This document shows, piece by piece, positions 54,067 through 64,000 of a DNA stretch of 64,000 nt. The translations under genes and the position numbers were made by a program. The stretch comes from Toxorhynchites rutilus septentrionalis. Taxonomy: Eukaryota > Arthropoda > Insecta > Diptera > Culicidae. The notes under the pieces are model-generated. The model saw nothing but the letters and a program-made list of their open reading frames with translations, searched no databases and was not told the origin of the DNA. Location of the stretch: the NCBI RefSeq assembly GCF_029784135.1, contig NC_073744.1, positions 12,277,429 through 12,341,428 on the forward strand, in the 5' to 3' direction. Positions within the stretch are counted from its first letter, which is position 1. The number at the start of each line of letters is the position of its first letter.

Positions 54067-57000
54067 TATTTACATTTCCGATAATAGCCAAAAAGTCCCC
54101 GTCGGTAGTTTCAGTTGTTATCGGATAAAATCAAAAAGGTTTGGAAGAAATTTAGTGAAATGTCTGGAAAAGATGCTCTTGATTTGTTGCAAGTCTATGT
54201 TAGTACTTTTTTCCTGAAGATTACTCTTGGATATGATAAAAACAGCAGGTTCGTGTTTTTTTCAATTAATTGAATTTGTAAAGGCAATCTGCAATGTTGG
54301 CAATTTTAGCAACAAGATTTACCGATATCACGATCAATCACATAAAGATGGTGGAGTGACTTACTCCAACGGAATGAGTAAATGCTGAGAATGTGGAATA
54401 ATTCAATGTTGAATCCGAGGAGTTATAATGCTAAGAACCAATCTGATCTGATTGTTGCATTATCTACTGGAAGATTCAAATGCAAAAATTTAGGTAATTA
54501 TAACATTAAAAAACGCAATTGCTTCTCTTTGTTTATCGTGTACAGAAAATAGTAATTATATGAGCAGCGTTTCAATGGTTTTTGATATTCATCTATTAGG
54601 AAACACTAAGTAATAAGACACTATAGTGACAGACATGTTTGGACTCTGTAGATTTAGAATGTAGATTTAGCTTATAGCACATAATATTGACAATTGTTGA
54701 TTTTAGAATGATGTATGAAAGCTGTGTGGAACTACGTCTGTTATGCTGACAAACAGTGATTTTTTGGAAACGTTTTTTCAAAATTGCTCAAATGTTTTCG
54801 AAAAAAAAAATGTTCGTTTACATGTTAAGCAAACATATTGCATTGTGTAGAATGCGAAACAGCGAAAAAGTCGATTTTGTTCATTTTGTCGTTTACGTCT
54901 CCTATACAAACATGGGCAGTGATGTCATGCTAGTTAGCGTGCAAGGTGCAAGATCTCAACGAGCTTCGATTAGCTGTCACACAGTGAAAATGGACTCAGC
55001 TCGAAGATGATTCAACGGAAAATTAATCGGTGCGGTTAGCGCTGTAAAATTTTCTATTACTACTTAAAGCAATTCCCATTATTGTACCTCCCGCCACTGG
55101 GATGGTTTCACAAACAATCCGCTTTTATGACGCTTCCCTCGGATAGACCCGGGGCGGAGTAGCAGTCCGTCTCCCCTTCATCCCAACCATCATCATTCAA
55201 CAATGTCTTGGACCATTGTGTGGACCTCTCGGCTCTCGCCTTCGTCCCGAGCCATGATGACATTGTTTTTCCCTCAATCTCGGCAGTCCGGCATTCCGTT
55301 CTTCCGCTCCGGCAACAACTACGATGACGTCGATGACGATTGGTTTATTGCCCGAAAAAAAAACCCTGGAACGACGGAACGAAAACAAAACATTGCGGCG
55401 TTTTTCTTCCCTCTTTTCCGGGGCTAGAGAGAGAGGAAGTGAAGCGAGTTTGGTTTGTGGGCGGGAGTGAGAATGGAAAATTTAGCGAAGAAGGATTGAA
55501 TGAATGGATTGGAGTTGAATTACTTTTCAAGTGAGATGGATTTCTTAATGTGTTTCTAAAATGCATCCAATTTCGCAAACTCATTTTTATGGTACATCCG
55601 GCATTGTGGTTGGTGGGAAGAGCGGAACGTGAGCGGTTGAATAGAGCTGGAGATTGAAGAATTGTTTTTTTTACTGAATGAACTTCGATCACGGTTGACG
55701 GAGGGCATGGGTAATGAAGGGGGGTCTCCGGCGGATGAGCGATAAATGTTTAATAGAAAAAGGCAACTTATCACTTTACGACGGCACAAACGGAATGTGA
55801 TAGCGAATGCGCGCCCGGAGCTTCAATCGAGCAGTGTAAATATTACCGACTCAATTGAGGCACTAATCGATAGCAGTGAGTTTATGCAAATTGAATGAGT
55901 AAGACACCGGTCGATGTCGATAAATATGACAGTGTTATGACTGCGATCATCAACTTTTCATACTCATGTCCGACCGAAGTTGTTGATCGAGTTAGTCTTG
56001 AGTCAACACGACAAATAGGTTCGATGGGAAGAGGATGGCTTTCTATTTTGAGCGCACTTCCTTTCCCGGTCCAGATTAGATAAGATTTCCAGTTCAATTC
56101 ATTTTACAACCTGGTCGAAAAGATGCACTTTGTACGAGTGCGCTCTACTTCTCTCGTGCTCTTGGGTGTCTTGTGTTCAACCTTCTGATTCTGATCACAC
56201 ACACACACAGAGCGCGCCTTCGGTTGAGGCCCCGAGTTCAAGGAATTCGATCAAGTTTAAGTGGCTATTGAGCTGTGTGCTGTGTGGACAAACTGCGATT
56301 GGAATGCGACCGAGTCCCCGTGTCTCTGAGTTCATCTCCTCTGCCTGCTCTGGAGCGGTGTAATTTTGCAAACCAGCTTTGGGTTGGTATGTATTTTTTC
56401 GCCTCCACAGACTCTTCCACCTCCGGAGATGCCAAATATCGAAACTCGTCTCCCTCTAGTGTGTCTTGTGCCTTCTTGTGGCTTTCGAACGTATCGAACC
56501 ATCGGCAGCTAACTCCCGGGGCATCGGAAACCACACACCAAGTGATCAAATATCTGTTCTGTTTTCGCCTTCTTCTTCTCGCGCCGATACCTGGTTAAAT
56601 GGTCCATTGTGCGCTAGAGAGCCTCACCACAGAGAATGATGGATGGCTGAAATACACTCTCTACATTGAGGCTCTCGACCAAAACCATTCTCCGCCATAG
56701 GCATTATCTGCTTCCACAGTAACGACCGACTCGGTGGGACGCTCCTGGGCGACATTTTCAGGACCAAGCGCACGCAATCTGATGACTCTATCGTTTGGCT
56801 TCGTTTTCTGGGCACTGCCGATCGATTTTGAAACATTCAAGACTTACCCAGCAGTTGTTGGTACCTTTCGGTACCTTGTGAGCCGTTATGAGTGAGCATC
56901 GCGCGCGAAGTTTGTCATCGGCGGCAGGGGAACGGCACAATCCGGTCTTCTCGTCGCGTTGCGATGCTGGGGCCAGAGCACGGGGAGTGGTCCAAACGGA

Positions 57001-57752
57001 TAAATGTGCATAAGAACGTAATTGTTTTCCATTCCGTCCCTCCATTGTGCTTTTATTTCGGATGAAATCGGGGAGTGTAAACCGCGTCGATCTGGAAAAG
57101 AGGATTACTGTCACAATTGGAGTTGTGTTCGGGATGAGAGCATTCCGTCATGTTTGGGCGAGATCATGGTTTCGATTATTCGTGTGATTCGTAGTAAACG
57201 GCTGATAGTCCGGGTTGTAATCGCCCTGGTTAAGCCTATTATGGGAAGGAGATGCAAGAGAAGAGAACCGTTTTGACAGTTACTTACGCCAAATGTTCAT
57301 CTAAGATAGATTAACTGAAGTTTGTTTTATCGTTTCGCATGGATTTCGGATGGCTCAATAAGTTTATTTAATAATATTTCTCGATGTTTTGGATTACTCC
57401 GGATTTCTTGATATTGAGTCCTTTTTCGGCTAGATAATTATCAAAAATCTCCATCTCAGAAGGATTCACCTTTTTTGTTCGGAGGCAAATTTCCATAATA
57501 AACGACAGTAATAACTGTTAACCCATGGGGTATAACTCCCTCATTCTTCTCCCAGATCTACTGCTTGCGCTACCGTCGCTTGACGTTCCTACGAAATCAG
57601 ATTGTTTGTTCCGTAATCCATATAGACAAAGACATTCATCTTTTTTATCCCATTCTAAATCTCTTCCCAAGACAGATTCCATCCTCTGGCTTACTCCACG
57701 TTTAATGCTGCTTTTTTCTATCCTGCCTCGCTCTCTATTATTCTCTCGTTGT
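54067..57752. other. About 3.7 kb without recognised genes
   Basis: The interval is richer in G+C around 55,000-57,200. Numerous short frames overlap on both strands without recognisable domains. A short CA run lies at about 56196-56208. This may be single-copy intergenic or intronic DNA. Confidence 0.35.
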
Positions 57753-57950
57753 TCAGATTACCGTAGGTTTCGTTCCGTTTTGAAGCATTCCTTCTGTGTC
57801 CGGAGGCTTCGGCTCAATCGATTGTGACGATTTTTCGTCCGCCTGTTTTTTACTCTCGTTTGGGAATGGTCGGTACAATCGAACAATGTCGGGGCTGAAA
57901 TTCAACTTAATTCGTTCGCTGCTGCCAGGGTGATATGTACCATTGGCCAT
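57753..57950 (-). CDS. Hypothetical 65-aa ORF, possible 5' exon
   Basis: ATG 57950 (MANGTYHPGSSERIKLNF) opens a hydrophilic frame rich in Ser, Pro, Glu and Lys, ending at TGA 57753-57755. The composition is less random than in neighbouring frames, and a GGTAAT near the end could be a donor. I recognise no domain and see no continuation. It may be a retroelement gag remnant or a chance ORF. Confidence 0.2.
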   Translation of the reverse strand: MANGTYHPGSSERIKLNFSPDIVRLYRPFPNESKKQADEKSSQSIEPKPPDTEGMLQNGTKPTVI

Positions 57951-58166
57951 GAGTACATTACAGTTTCCAATCTTTTGTTTTTGTAAATTGTTATTGAAGC
58001 TTCATATTGAATACCGAAACAATTTGTGCTATTTTGAAAGATATCATACGGCAATGATGGCCAGATATAGACATGATGCGGGTCGCATTAGAATTTTCAT
58101 TATAGCCGCGAGTCACAATTATTATTTTTTCGGTACTTTCGTATTAGCGTCACCGGAGCCGAAATA

Positions 58167-59436
58167 TTAGGCTGTCAAAAAAGTCTTGCGGTATTTCCGC
58201 GAGATGTCGTTGTATGCGCGTAGTTCTAGTTGTATTCATTGTATCGAGTCATACTATAGCTTGTTGGAAAGGTATTATAGTCCTTGACAGTGTTTTGTTT
58301 GGTTAAGTCGTTCGTGAGTTATAGTGTCGCAAATATGGAGCAAAATAAAGAGAAAATCCGACATATTTTACAGTACTACTATGACAAAGGCAAAAATGCA
58401 TCTCAAGCTGCCAATAAAATTTGTGCAGTTTATGGACCCGATACAGTTTCCATTTCCACCGCACAACGATGGTTTCAACGTTTTCGTTCTGGTGTAGAGG
58501 TCGTCGAAGATGCGCCACGCTCCGGAAGGCCTGTCGTCGAAAATTGCGACAAAATCGCTGAATTAGCCGAGAAAGACCGGCATAGTAGCAGCCGTAGCAT
58601 CGGCCAAGAGCTGGGGATAAGTCAACAAACCGTTATTAACCATTTGAAGAAGCTTGGATTCACAAAGAAGCTCGATGTATGGGTGCCACACACGTTGACG
58701 CAAAAAAACATCTTTGACCGTATCGACGCATGTGAATCGCTGCTGAATCGCAACAAAATCGACCGGTTTCTGAAGCGGATGGTGACTGGCGATAAAAAGT
58801 GGGTCACTTACGACAACGTGAAGCGCAAACGGTCGTGGTCGAAGCCCGCTGAAGCGGCTCAGATGGTGGCCAAGCCCTCATTAACGGCCAGGAAGGTTCT
58901 GCGGTGTGTTTGGTGGGATTATCAAAGAATAATCTATTATAAGCTGCTTCCCTATGGCCAAACGCTCAATTCAGGCCTGTACTGCCAACAACTGGACCAC
59001 TTGAAGGTAGCACTCATGAAGAAGAGGCCATCTTTGATAAACAGAGGCCGCATTGTCTTCCATCAGGACAACGCCAGGCCACACACTTCTTTGGTGACGC
59101 GCCAGAAGCTCCGGGAGCTCGGATGGGAGGTTCTTTTGCATCCGCCGTATAGTCCGGACCTTGCACCAAGTGACTACCACCTGTTTTTGTCCATGGCGAA
59201 CGAGCTAGGTAGTCAGAAGTTAGCCACAAAAGAGGCCTGTGAAAATTGGCTATCCGATTTTTTTGCCAATAAGGAAGCGAGCTTCTATAACAGGGGTATT
59301 ATGAAGTTGGCATCTCGTTGGGAACAAGTCATCGAACAAAACGGTGCATATTTGACTTAAAACAGATGATTGTATCTAATTTTATGAACAAATGAAAATT
59401 CAAAAAAAATACCGCAGGACTTTTTTGACAGCCTAA
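58167..59436 (+). mobile_element. Mariner element with intact transposase
   Basis: The 30-bp ends start TTAGGCTGTCAAAAAAGTC on both sides and differ at one position. TA flanks both (58165-58166, 59437-59438). Total length 1270 bp. An uninterrupted transposase frame and near-perfect ends indicate a recent insertion, possibly still mobile. Confidence 0.95.
58335..59360 (+). CDS. Mariner transposase, 341 aa, intact
   Basis: I choose ATG 58335 (MEQNKEKIRHILQYYY); an in-frame start at 58284 adds 17 residues but lacks similarity to mariner N-termini. Residues 1-110 contain two helix-turn-helix units joined by SGRPVV (63-68), which bind the ends. WVPHTL (116-121) is the linker motif. Catalytic residues are Asp153 (TGDKKW), Asp245 (HQDNARPH) and Asp280 (APSDYH), giving DD34D. 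Length is close to the 345 residues of Mos1. The usual TGDEKW reads TGDKKW here, a change beside the first Asp. The enzyme would cut the TIRs and insert at TA. No frame damage seen. Confidence 0.95.
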   Translation: MEQNKEKIRHILQYYYDKGKNASQAANKICAVYGPDTVSISTAQRWFQRFRSGVEVVEDAPRSGRPVVENCDKIAELAEKDRHSSSRSIGQELGISQQTVINHLKKLGFTKKLDVWVPHTLTQKNIFDRIDACESLLNRNKIDRFLKRMVTGDKKWVTYDNVKRKRSWSKPAEAAQMVAKPSLTARKVLRCVWWDYQRIIYYKLLPYGQTLNSGLYCQQLDHLKVALMKKRPSLINRGRIVFHQDNARPHTSLVTRQKLRELGWEVLLHPPYSPDLAPSDYHLFLSMANELGSQKLATKEACENWLSDFFANKEASFYNRGIMKLASRWEQVIEQNGAYLT

Positions 59437-59894
59437 TATAATAGATAGCATTTTTATTGTTCGCACTGACATTCAAATATTATTTGTATTGTTGTTGCCT
59501 TGTTGTATGCAGTGTTTTTTCATTTTTTAGTGCTACGAAAATGCGTATTTGGGGTATTTAAGGTTAAACGCCACCGGAGCGCAATTTTCATTATGAATTG
59601 GTTTTTCTTAGTTAAGTTTATTCTGAGGTCAACGTAATGGGGACGTAGTCCCCATCAATCGAGGATAAGAAACAGAGACTGCCCTAAGCCGCCGAGGTGA
59701 CGCAATCCGAGTCGGCCGCCGACCCGCCGTCGGAAGCGGCGGCCTTTCGCAAACAAACCTGTGTTCCACCGATTGCCCGGTCAGTTTGAAACATAGGAGA
59801 CGATCCTTTAGTTAGGTCAACGGTATACGTTTGCCCGGTTAAGTAATTGCTATCTATTGTATTTCGGTTCCGGTGACGCTAATACGAAAGTACC

Positions 59895-60045
59895 TTTTTT
59901 TTCTTTCTACGGTTCATAATGAAATGTAAAATATGCGTATTTAACTGGTACTTTTTGACGCACTTTTTATATCACACTAGCTGTGCCCTGCCACGCTTTG
60001 CTGTGACACATAGTGGTTGCATGATTGAGTTGAATGTTTCTTTTT
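59895..60045. repeat. Spacer with a variant family E-like head
   Basis: CTAGCTGTGCCCTGCCACGC (59979-59998) and TTTGCTGTGACACATAG resemble the CTAGCTGACCCGGCAAACTT head style of family E but with a different core. It abuts the family D palindrome. Confidence 0.4.
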
Positions 60046-60923
60046 GACGTAGGACTACGTCTTTCATTTCTATACCGGGGTGTAAAATCAAAGTTTCGAA
60101 AACGAAAACGTTACGCCGGAGACCGAGATTTTGAGCGTTAATAGCTCCTAAACAACTGAATGAAATGGTATAATAAACACTTCATTCGAAAGATAAAATG
60201 TCTACGCGTTATATACTTGTTACTTTTTGATCCAAAAACTTGTTTCAATAGTCTTAAAATTGCTTTCAAAACAGGCTATTGAAATCACCAATCGGTATAT
60301 AAGCGAGCGCCGCTCGGAAATCCACTCAGTTATAATTGAACAGAGATTGGAGCATGTTGTCGCTGTTGTGGTGAAGCTCTTCGTTTATCATGAAAGCGCT
60401 GATGAACGGTGTCACCAAGAGCCTGTTTAATCCATCAGGAGGAGAGTGCTGCCACAAACGATTCCCCGGGGAGAGATCGGAGCAGCCGCCACACGCACAC
60501 ATACACGCGCGGAACTCTATCGAAGAGTATCGAAGAGAGTCTGGGAAGATGATATTGTTGCTGAAAAATAATCTGCCTGTTCCCCTGGGAATTGAAAAAT
60601 ACATTCATGCGAAAGAGTTTATTTTAATGTTTTCTAACCATATAACACTGCGACCAAATACATTTGGTTTTGTGATTCTTCAATCAAGAGCAATTAGCAG
60701 GAAAGCTTCTGAAGATTATTCTTCCCCATCAGTACGATATTTTCATATCCAATAATGGATGGATAAAACCTTGTATCTTCAACGTAACGCTCTCGTTTTC
60801 GAAGTCCCCAAAATATTCATTTATTCATTCATTCAGAATGGATTCATATTCAACTTCAAACAAATGATCACTGAATCAACGATAGTCCTACGTCACCATT
60901 GCGGTTATACCATAGATATAACC
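60046..60923 (+). mobile_element. Repeat family D, copy 1
   Basis: The palindrome GACGTAGGACTACGTC (60046-60061) is followed by TTTCATTTCTATACCGGGGT. The other end is TAGTCCTACGTCACC (60883-60897) and a hairpin, arms GGTTATACC and GATATAACC, at 60903-60923, then a T-run. The interior differs from A, B and C. It contains a TATA-like box (GGTATATAAGCGAGCGCC, near 60294) and an ORF (60390-60755) without recognised domain. Confidence 0.7.
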
Positions 60924-60989
60924 CACTTTCTGTTTTTTATGTTGTAACAACAATCTTAGATGTGTTTGATTGTTTTATATATTGTATCA

Positions 60990-61058
60990 TAGTTTAAGCT
61001 CAATCGGTTCGTACTTTTCGAGTTCATTGACGCGTACACAAACGAACAGAACATTTTT
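60990..61058 (+). mobile_element. Family E tail fragment
   Basis: TTTAAGCTCAATCGGTTCGT and GACGCGTACACAAACGAACA match the tail at 9380-9445. It ends in ACATTTTT, directly at the family A palindrome. Confidence 0.6.
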
Positions 61059-62560
61059 GACGTAGAACTACGTCTTTCATTAAGGGTGTCAAATCAGAAA
61101 ACAGGTCACGTTTTTATGAAATAAAGATAACGTTAATAACAATTTTTGCCGCGAACGGATTTTGGCGATTTACATACTAAACGAATCGGAAATTCCGTAA
61201 GATTTGTTTAATATGCCATACATTAGAATCCCCTGGTTAGTAAATGGTTAAAATTCATGAAAACTTTGAGTGTTTCTATTTTCCCATACATTTGTTCTGT
61301 CCATTTGAATGCTGTCCCTAACAGAGCTATCAATAACGAGCAACTTATCGACAACCAACGGAGGGGAAATCGTAGGATTTAAAGTCTCCGTGAACAAAGG
61401 AAAAGTAGAAGAATGAAGGGGAATACTTGCCTAGAATATAAACAGAGGATCTCGCTGAGGCAAACTTTCATTCGGCATCGGACTGTTGAGTAATCCAGTT
61501 CACTTTGCTTTCGCTGCGCTTCGATCTAAGATTGGACCCCACCAGTGGTAATCCAACTTGGAAATCGTCGTTTGATTTTTATGTTCGTTTTTCGCGTTAT
61601 TCGTATCGTGTGTTCTTCTTTCCGCGTCATAAATTGGACGCTTCGCGTAGTGTGCGATGAGCAAGAAGAAAAGGAAGGTAGGCTCGAGCCCTGCAAAAAA
61701 CAAACGCATTGCCAGGGGCAATAAAATTTCGAGGTAAGCGTCATCTAATGATGCACGCGGTGTTGGTGCAGTGAAAAGCGCTCGCACAGAACCGATCCTT
61801 CGCGAATGTGACACCGCACCGAACAACAGCGAAGTAGACGATTTCAGCGCGTCGGTCAAAAATGTAAACGCCAGGGCAGCAACCAAAATCAAGCTCACCC
61901 CGCTGGTGGTGAAGGCGGTCGCTCTTGACAAACTCATCAGCGAATTCGCATCGATGGGTGTTACAGAAGAGTACAAGCTGTGTGGCATAATGTGGCATTC
62001 CAAGCAGTTAACATTGTTTATTTTCCGTCTTCATAAGGGCTTCGTTTGTGCCTTTGAGAATGCATCAATGCATTAAACTGACGTTATGGCGAAGCAGACG
62101 TTAAGGTTGTGCACCAAAAAATTATTTGAGAATACCAAGCATCTTGAATGTCTTACTGGAATGTTATAAGTTATTTTGGTTCGCGTGCCAGTCGCAAAAC
62201 TGCCTTCAACTAGGATTGCATTTGCGCTAATATTGATCATAATGAAGCATTGCTACTGTTTTCGAGGTTGTTATTAACAAAAAGTGTTTATTTCTCTTGT
62301 TTAGTCATCAAGAAAGTAAATGTTCTGGAATTTTGTATGTGATTAGGTTTTGCTTGTCAGTAGCAAAACTTCCTCCACTAAGGGTGACAACAGCGCTTCT
62401 CTCGATCATGAGAAAGTAATGCAACTCTTTTCGAGGCCAGTACTATTAACAGAAGCGTGTCTTTTGAGAATAGCGTAAAATGATGAAAAATTATTATATT
62501 GCTAGTAGTTTCAAGCCACCAATGTATGGCTCTGTATGCATGTTATGGTGAACGCTTGTT
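61059..62560 (+). mobile_element. Repeat family A, copy 3
   Basis: It begins at the palindrome GACGTAGAACTACGTC (61059-61074) and matches copy 1 to about 62105. It then matches copy 2 (inverted 29515 to about 27612) to about 62550. It lacks the SINE, LINE-end and mariner insertions of copy 2, and so serves as the empty-site reference. The right end is not certain; no hairpin module was found. Confidence 0.7.
61657..62076 (+). pseudogene. Family A gag-like ORF, copy 3, with nonsense codon
   Basis: ATG 61657 (MSKKKRKVGSSPAKN). TAA at 61735-61737 replaces the Gln of the copy 1 sequence (AGGCAAGCG). The frame continues with VGAVKSARTEP, LVVKAVALDKLISEFASMG and the same truncated end as copy 1. 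Confidence 0.7.
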
Positions 62561-62739
62561 TGGCGCTTGGTTTACGCTTAGTTTTGTACGAACGATATCT
62601 AGAGGTACGATTCCTTTGAGGCAATACTAAATAACATATAGCATGATATTTGATACTTGCTATATGTGCTATATAGTGTTGTCATTGTTGTTGTTTACAT
62701 GCGGTGCCAAAGATATATTGATGTATCACATAGTATCAC

Positions 62740-62955
62740 ATAGAACACATATTCATTACGGAATAGGCGATTTTCATTAGAAGCTCAATTTCAGAAACGC
62801 ACTCTGGTCATATATAAAATCATTTTTCTTCCAATTTTCCAATTTTTTATGCCGTAGCAACACTCCTTGATGTGGATTGTATATTGTGTCCAACTTTGAG
62901 CTCCGGTTCCGTACTTTTGGAGTTTTTGACGCGTACACAAACGATCAGAACATTT
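62740..62955 (+). mobile_element. Family E tail fragment, longer
   Basis: AACACATATTCATTACGGAA, TTTTATGCCGTAGCAACACT and GACGCGTACACAAACGATCA match 9229-9445. Head and unit block are missing. Confidence 0.65.
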
Positions 62956-63162
62956 ATATGCTAGAGCTAATATGAGCGAGCGAAACAGGAGACACATTTA
63001 AATGAAAGCATATAAAAGCTTTTCGTATAGTTTGCCAAATACACGGCGCAGACAGAGAAAGATATATTCTCGTTCATGTTCTTTTTTATCCTCTTAGAAA
63101 ACACTTCACAACTTCATCTTATGATGAGGTGTAATATTATCGCGCTTTTATATAACAGCACT

Positions 63163-63290
63163 GGCAGCTATATGGATAGCGTGATCGTGTGCAATAGCTT
63201 TGCATTCCAGCCGGCCTTGGTTCAATCCCCGTTAACGTCGTATGGACTTTTTTTTGCGCAATCCCAAATGCAATGAGAAAAACAAAAAAA
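63163..63290 (+). mobile_element. Diverged tRNA-derived SINE fragment
   Basis: GATAGCGTGATCGTGTGCAA with GGCCTTGGTTCAATCCCCGT (B box) and CGTCGTATGG matches the layout of the SINE at 48480-48743, with substitutions through the A box. The body is short and ends in A-rich sequence (AAAAACAAAAAAACAG). No target duplication was seen. Confidence 0.55.
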
Positions 63291-63359
63291 CAGAAAGAAA
63301 AGTCTCATTATTTGCGCAATTGACCCTCCAACACACGAAATGGCATTATTTCTGCCAAA

Positions 63360-63700
63360 GATGAAATATTTTCAGCCAACGCTAGTTTGGGTACAGCATT
63401 GCAGAGACAGTTTTCTGACTCAACACCCAGAGAAACTCTGGATGTTCGATCTTGAAGTTAATTACGGATTATTTTCACCAGATAAACTGGAGTATTGAGA
63501 AGGCAAAGCTTGTGAAGAAGCCCATCGTACCAGACTTTGTCTAATGCTTTTTTAACCTCCAACAATGCCATAGCTGTAGACTAAGATACTGCTTTATGTT
63601 CAAGAATTTTATTTTTGAATCGTAGCAGTTGATGGATTGTGCTGTGACACCTTCGGAATCCAAACTGCTCTGGGGGAATAATATTATTTTCATTAACACT
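63360..63700 (-). pseudogene. Jockey-type reverse transcriptase fragment, degenerate
   Basis: The minus-strand frame reads NNIIPPEQFGFRRCHSTIHQ, then EVKKALDKVWYDGLLHKL (motif A region) and LVKIIRN. In Jockey-type enzymes motif A usually has an Asp at the position occupied here by Glu or Lys, so the catalytic residue appears lost. In-frame stops occur (after KAVS and after IIRN). Upstream, a shifted frame has TDFFPALEVL, resembling the preceding motif. Flanking domains are missing. Confidence 0.7.
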
Positions 63701-63777
63701 TCAAGGGCCGGGAAGAAATCTGTAATACATACGGCAGGGACCGCACGTTTTGGCTTGCTTTGCTTGCAAGTTTTTAA

Positions 63778-63812
63778 GAGGCTTTAAACTTTACAGTTCA
63801 TTCGCCTCTATG
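63778..63812. repeat. Short inverted-repeat unit shared with family C
   Basis: AGAGGCTTTAAACTTTACAG followed by TTCATTCGCCTCTA has complementary ends AGAGGC and GCCTCT. Near-identical sequences lie at about 26410-26443 and 51437-51470, both inside family C copies, where they interrupt 90-bp units. Confidence 0.6.
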
Positions 63813-64000
63813 TGTAAAGATAGCGGATGAGCCTTCCGCGGAAAAAAATGTGTTTTGGGACATTTCAAATATTTTTTTTCGATTTTCTTTAAATTAATTA
63901 ATTTCCCCCATACATGTTGTATAGGTTTTGGGCTATAACTTTTCTTAGACCCTTTTCCGACCAATGGAAATTTTGCTGAAGATAGATAAAAATATTCTAT

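Larger units (their letters stand above)
58132..59894. mobile_element. About-490-bp TIR element split by a mariner
   Basis: The end GGTACTTTCGTATTAGCGTC (continuing ACCGGAGCCGAAATA, 58132-58166) is mirrored at 59894. There the inverted copy runs on through AATAGATAGCA, which on the left lies just beyond the mariner (59439-59449). The mariner thus inserted at TA inside the left TIR. The interior has a GC-rich hairpin (GCCGCC and GGCGGC, about 59718-59750). Flanks are T-rich; the duplication is unclear. Confidence 0.75.

Noticed and set aside
60390..60755. 121-codon frame in family D as a real gene
   Set aside because: No domain and no second copy in the window to test conservation; left as part of the repeat.

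Overview
The window looks like transposon-rich, AT-rich DNA from a culicine mosquito, most likely an Aedes-type genome. The basis is family content: three ITmD37E-type DD37E transposons, several mariners, tRNA-derived SINEs with intact pol III boxes, PIF/Harbinger-type elements, Jockey/CR1-type and R1-type LINE relics, a BEL/Pao pol fragment, and many short TIR elements. I recognise no complete host protein gene. The only long open frames with convincing family identity are transposases and retrotransposon remnants.

Layout, left to right. 1-2005 (minus): a non-LTR retrotransposon ORF1 running off the left edge, with a nearly complete 5S rRNA sequence at its upstream end. 2091-3160: GAGAGTAGA-type minisatellite. 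4303-6081: Harbinger element with TAA target duplication and decayed genes. 6406-9450: a gag-like repeat (family A), a mariner relic split by a SINE, and a CTAGCTGACCCGG repeat. 9454-11474: TIR element with a 313-bp tandem triplication. 13335-17848: nested stack holding an intact DD37E transposase. 18264-19607: second Harbinger-like element. 21711-23680: TIR element with a decayed DD37E element inside. 25728-32400: clustered repeats with a nested mariner, a LINE 3' end, a tRNA-Glu-type SINE and a BEL/Pao fragment. 32400-37000: mostly unrecognised DNA with one truncated SINE. 38098-39053: a perfect 956-bp hexanucleotide array. 41770-43066: second DD37E copy with nonsense codons. 46558-50570: a LINE with ORF1 and ORF2, ORF2 split by a SINE. 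50575-54066: more repeats. 54067-58130: unrecognised. 58167-59436: mariner with an intact 341-residue transposase. 60046-64000: further repeats and a LINE reverse transcriptase fragment.

The most unusual theme is a terminal module shared by otherwise different repeat families (A, B, C and D; letters are mine). One end carries the palindrome GACGTAGKMCTACGTC. The other end carries the same inverted sequence followed by a 9-bp-stem hairpin whose stem sequence differs between families while pairing is kept. This suggests several non-autonomous families share ends recognised by one machinery. I cannot assign them to a described superfamily from sequence alone.

Nested insertions give an internal chronology. 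SINEs sit inside a mariner, a LINE and family A. Mariners and DD37E elements sit inside TIR elements. In several cases a paralogous copy in the same window shows the empty site. Boundaries of families A-G were set by comparing copies by eye and are approximate unless a target-site duplication is given.
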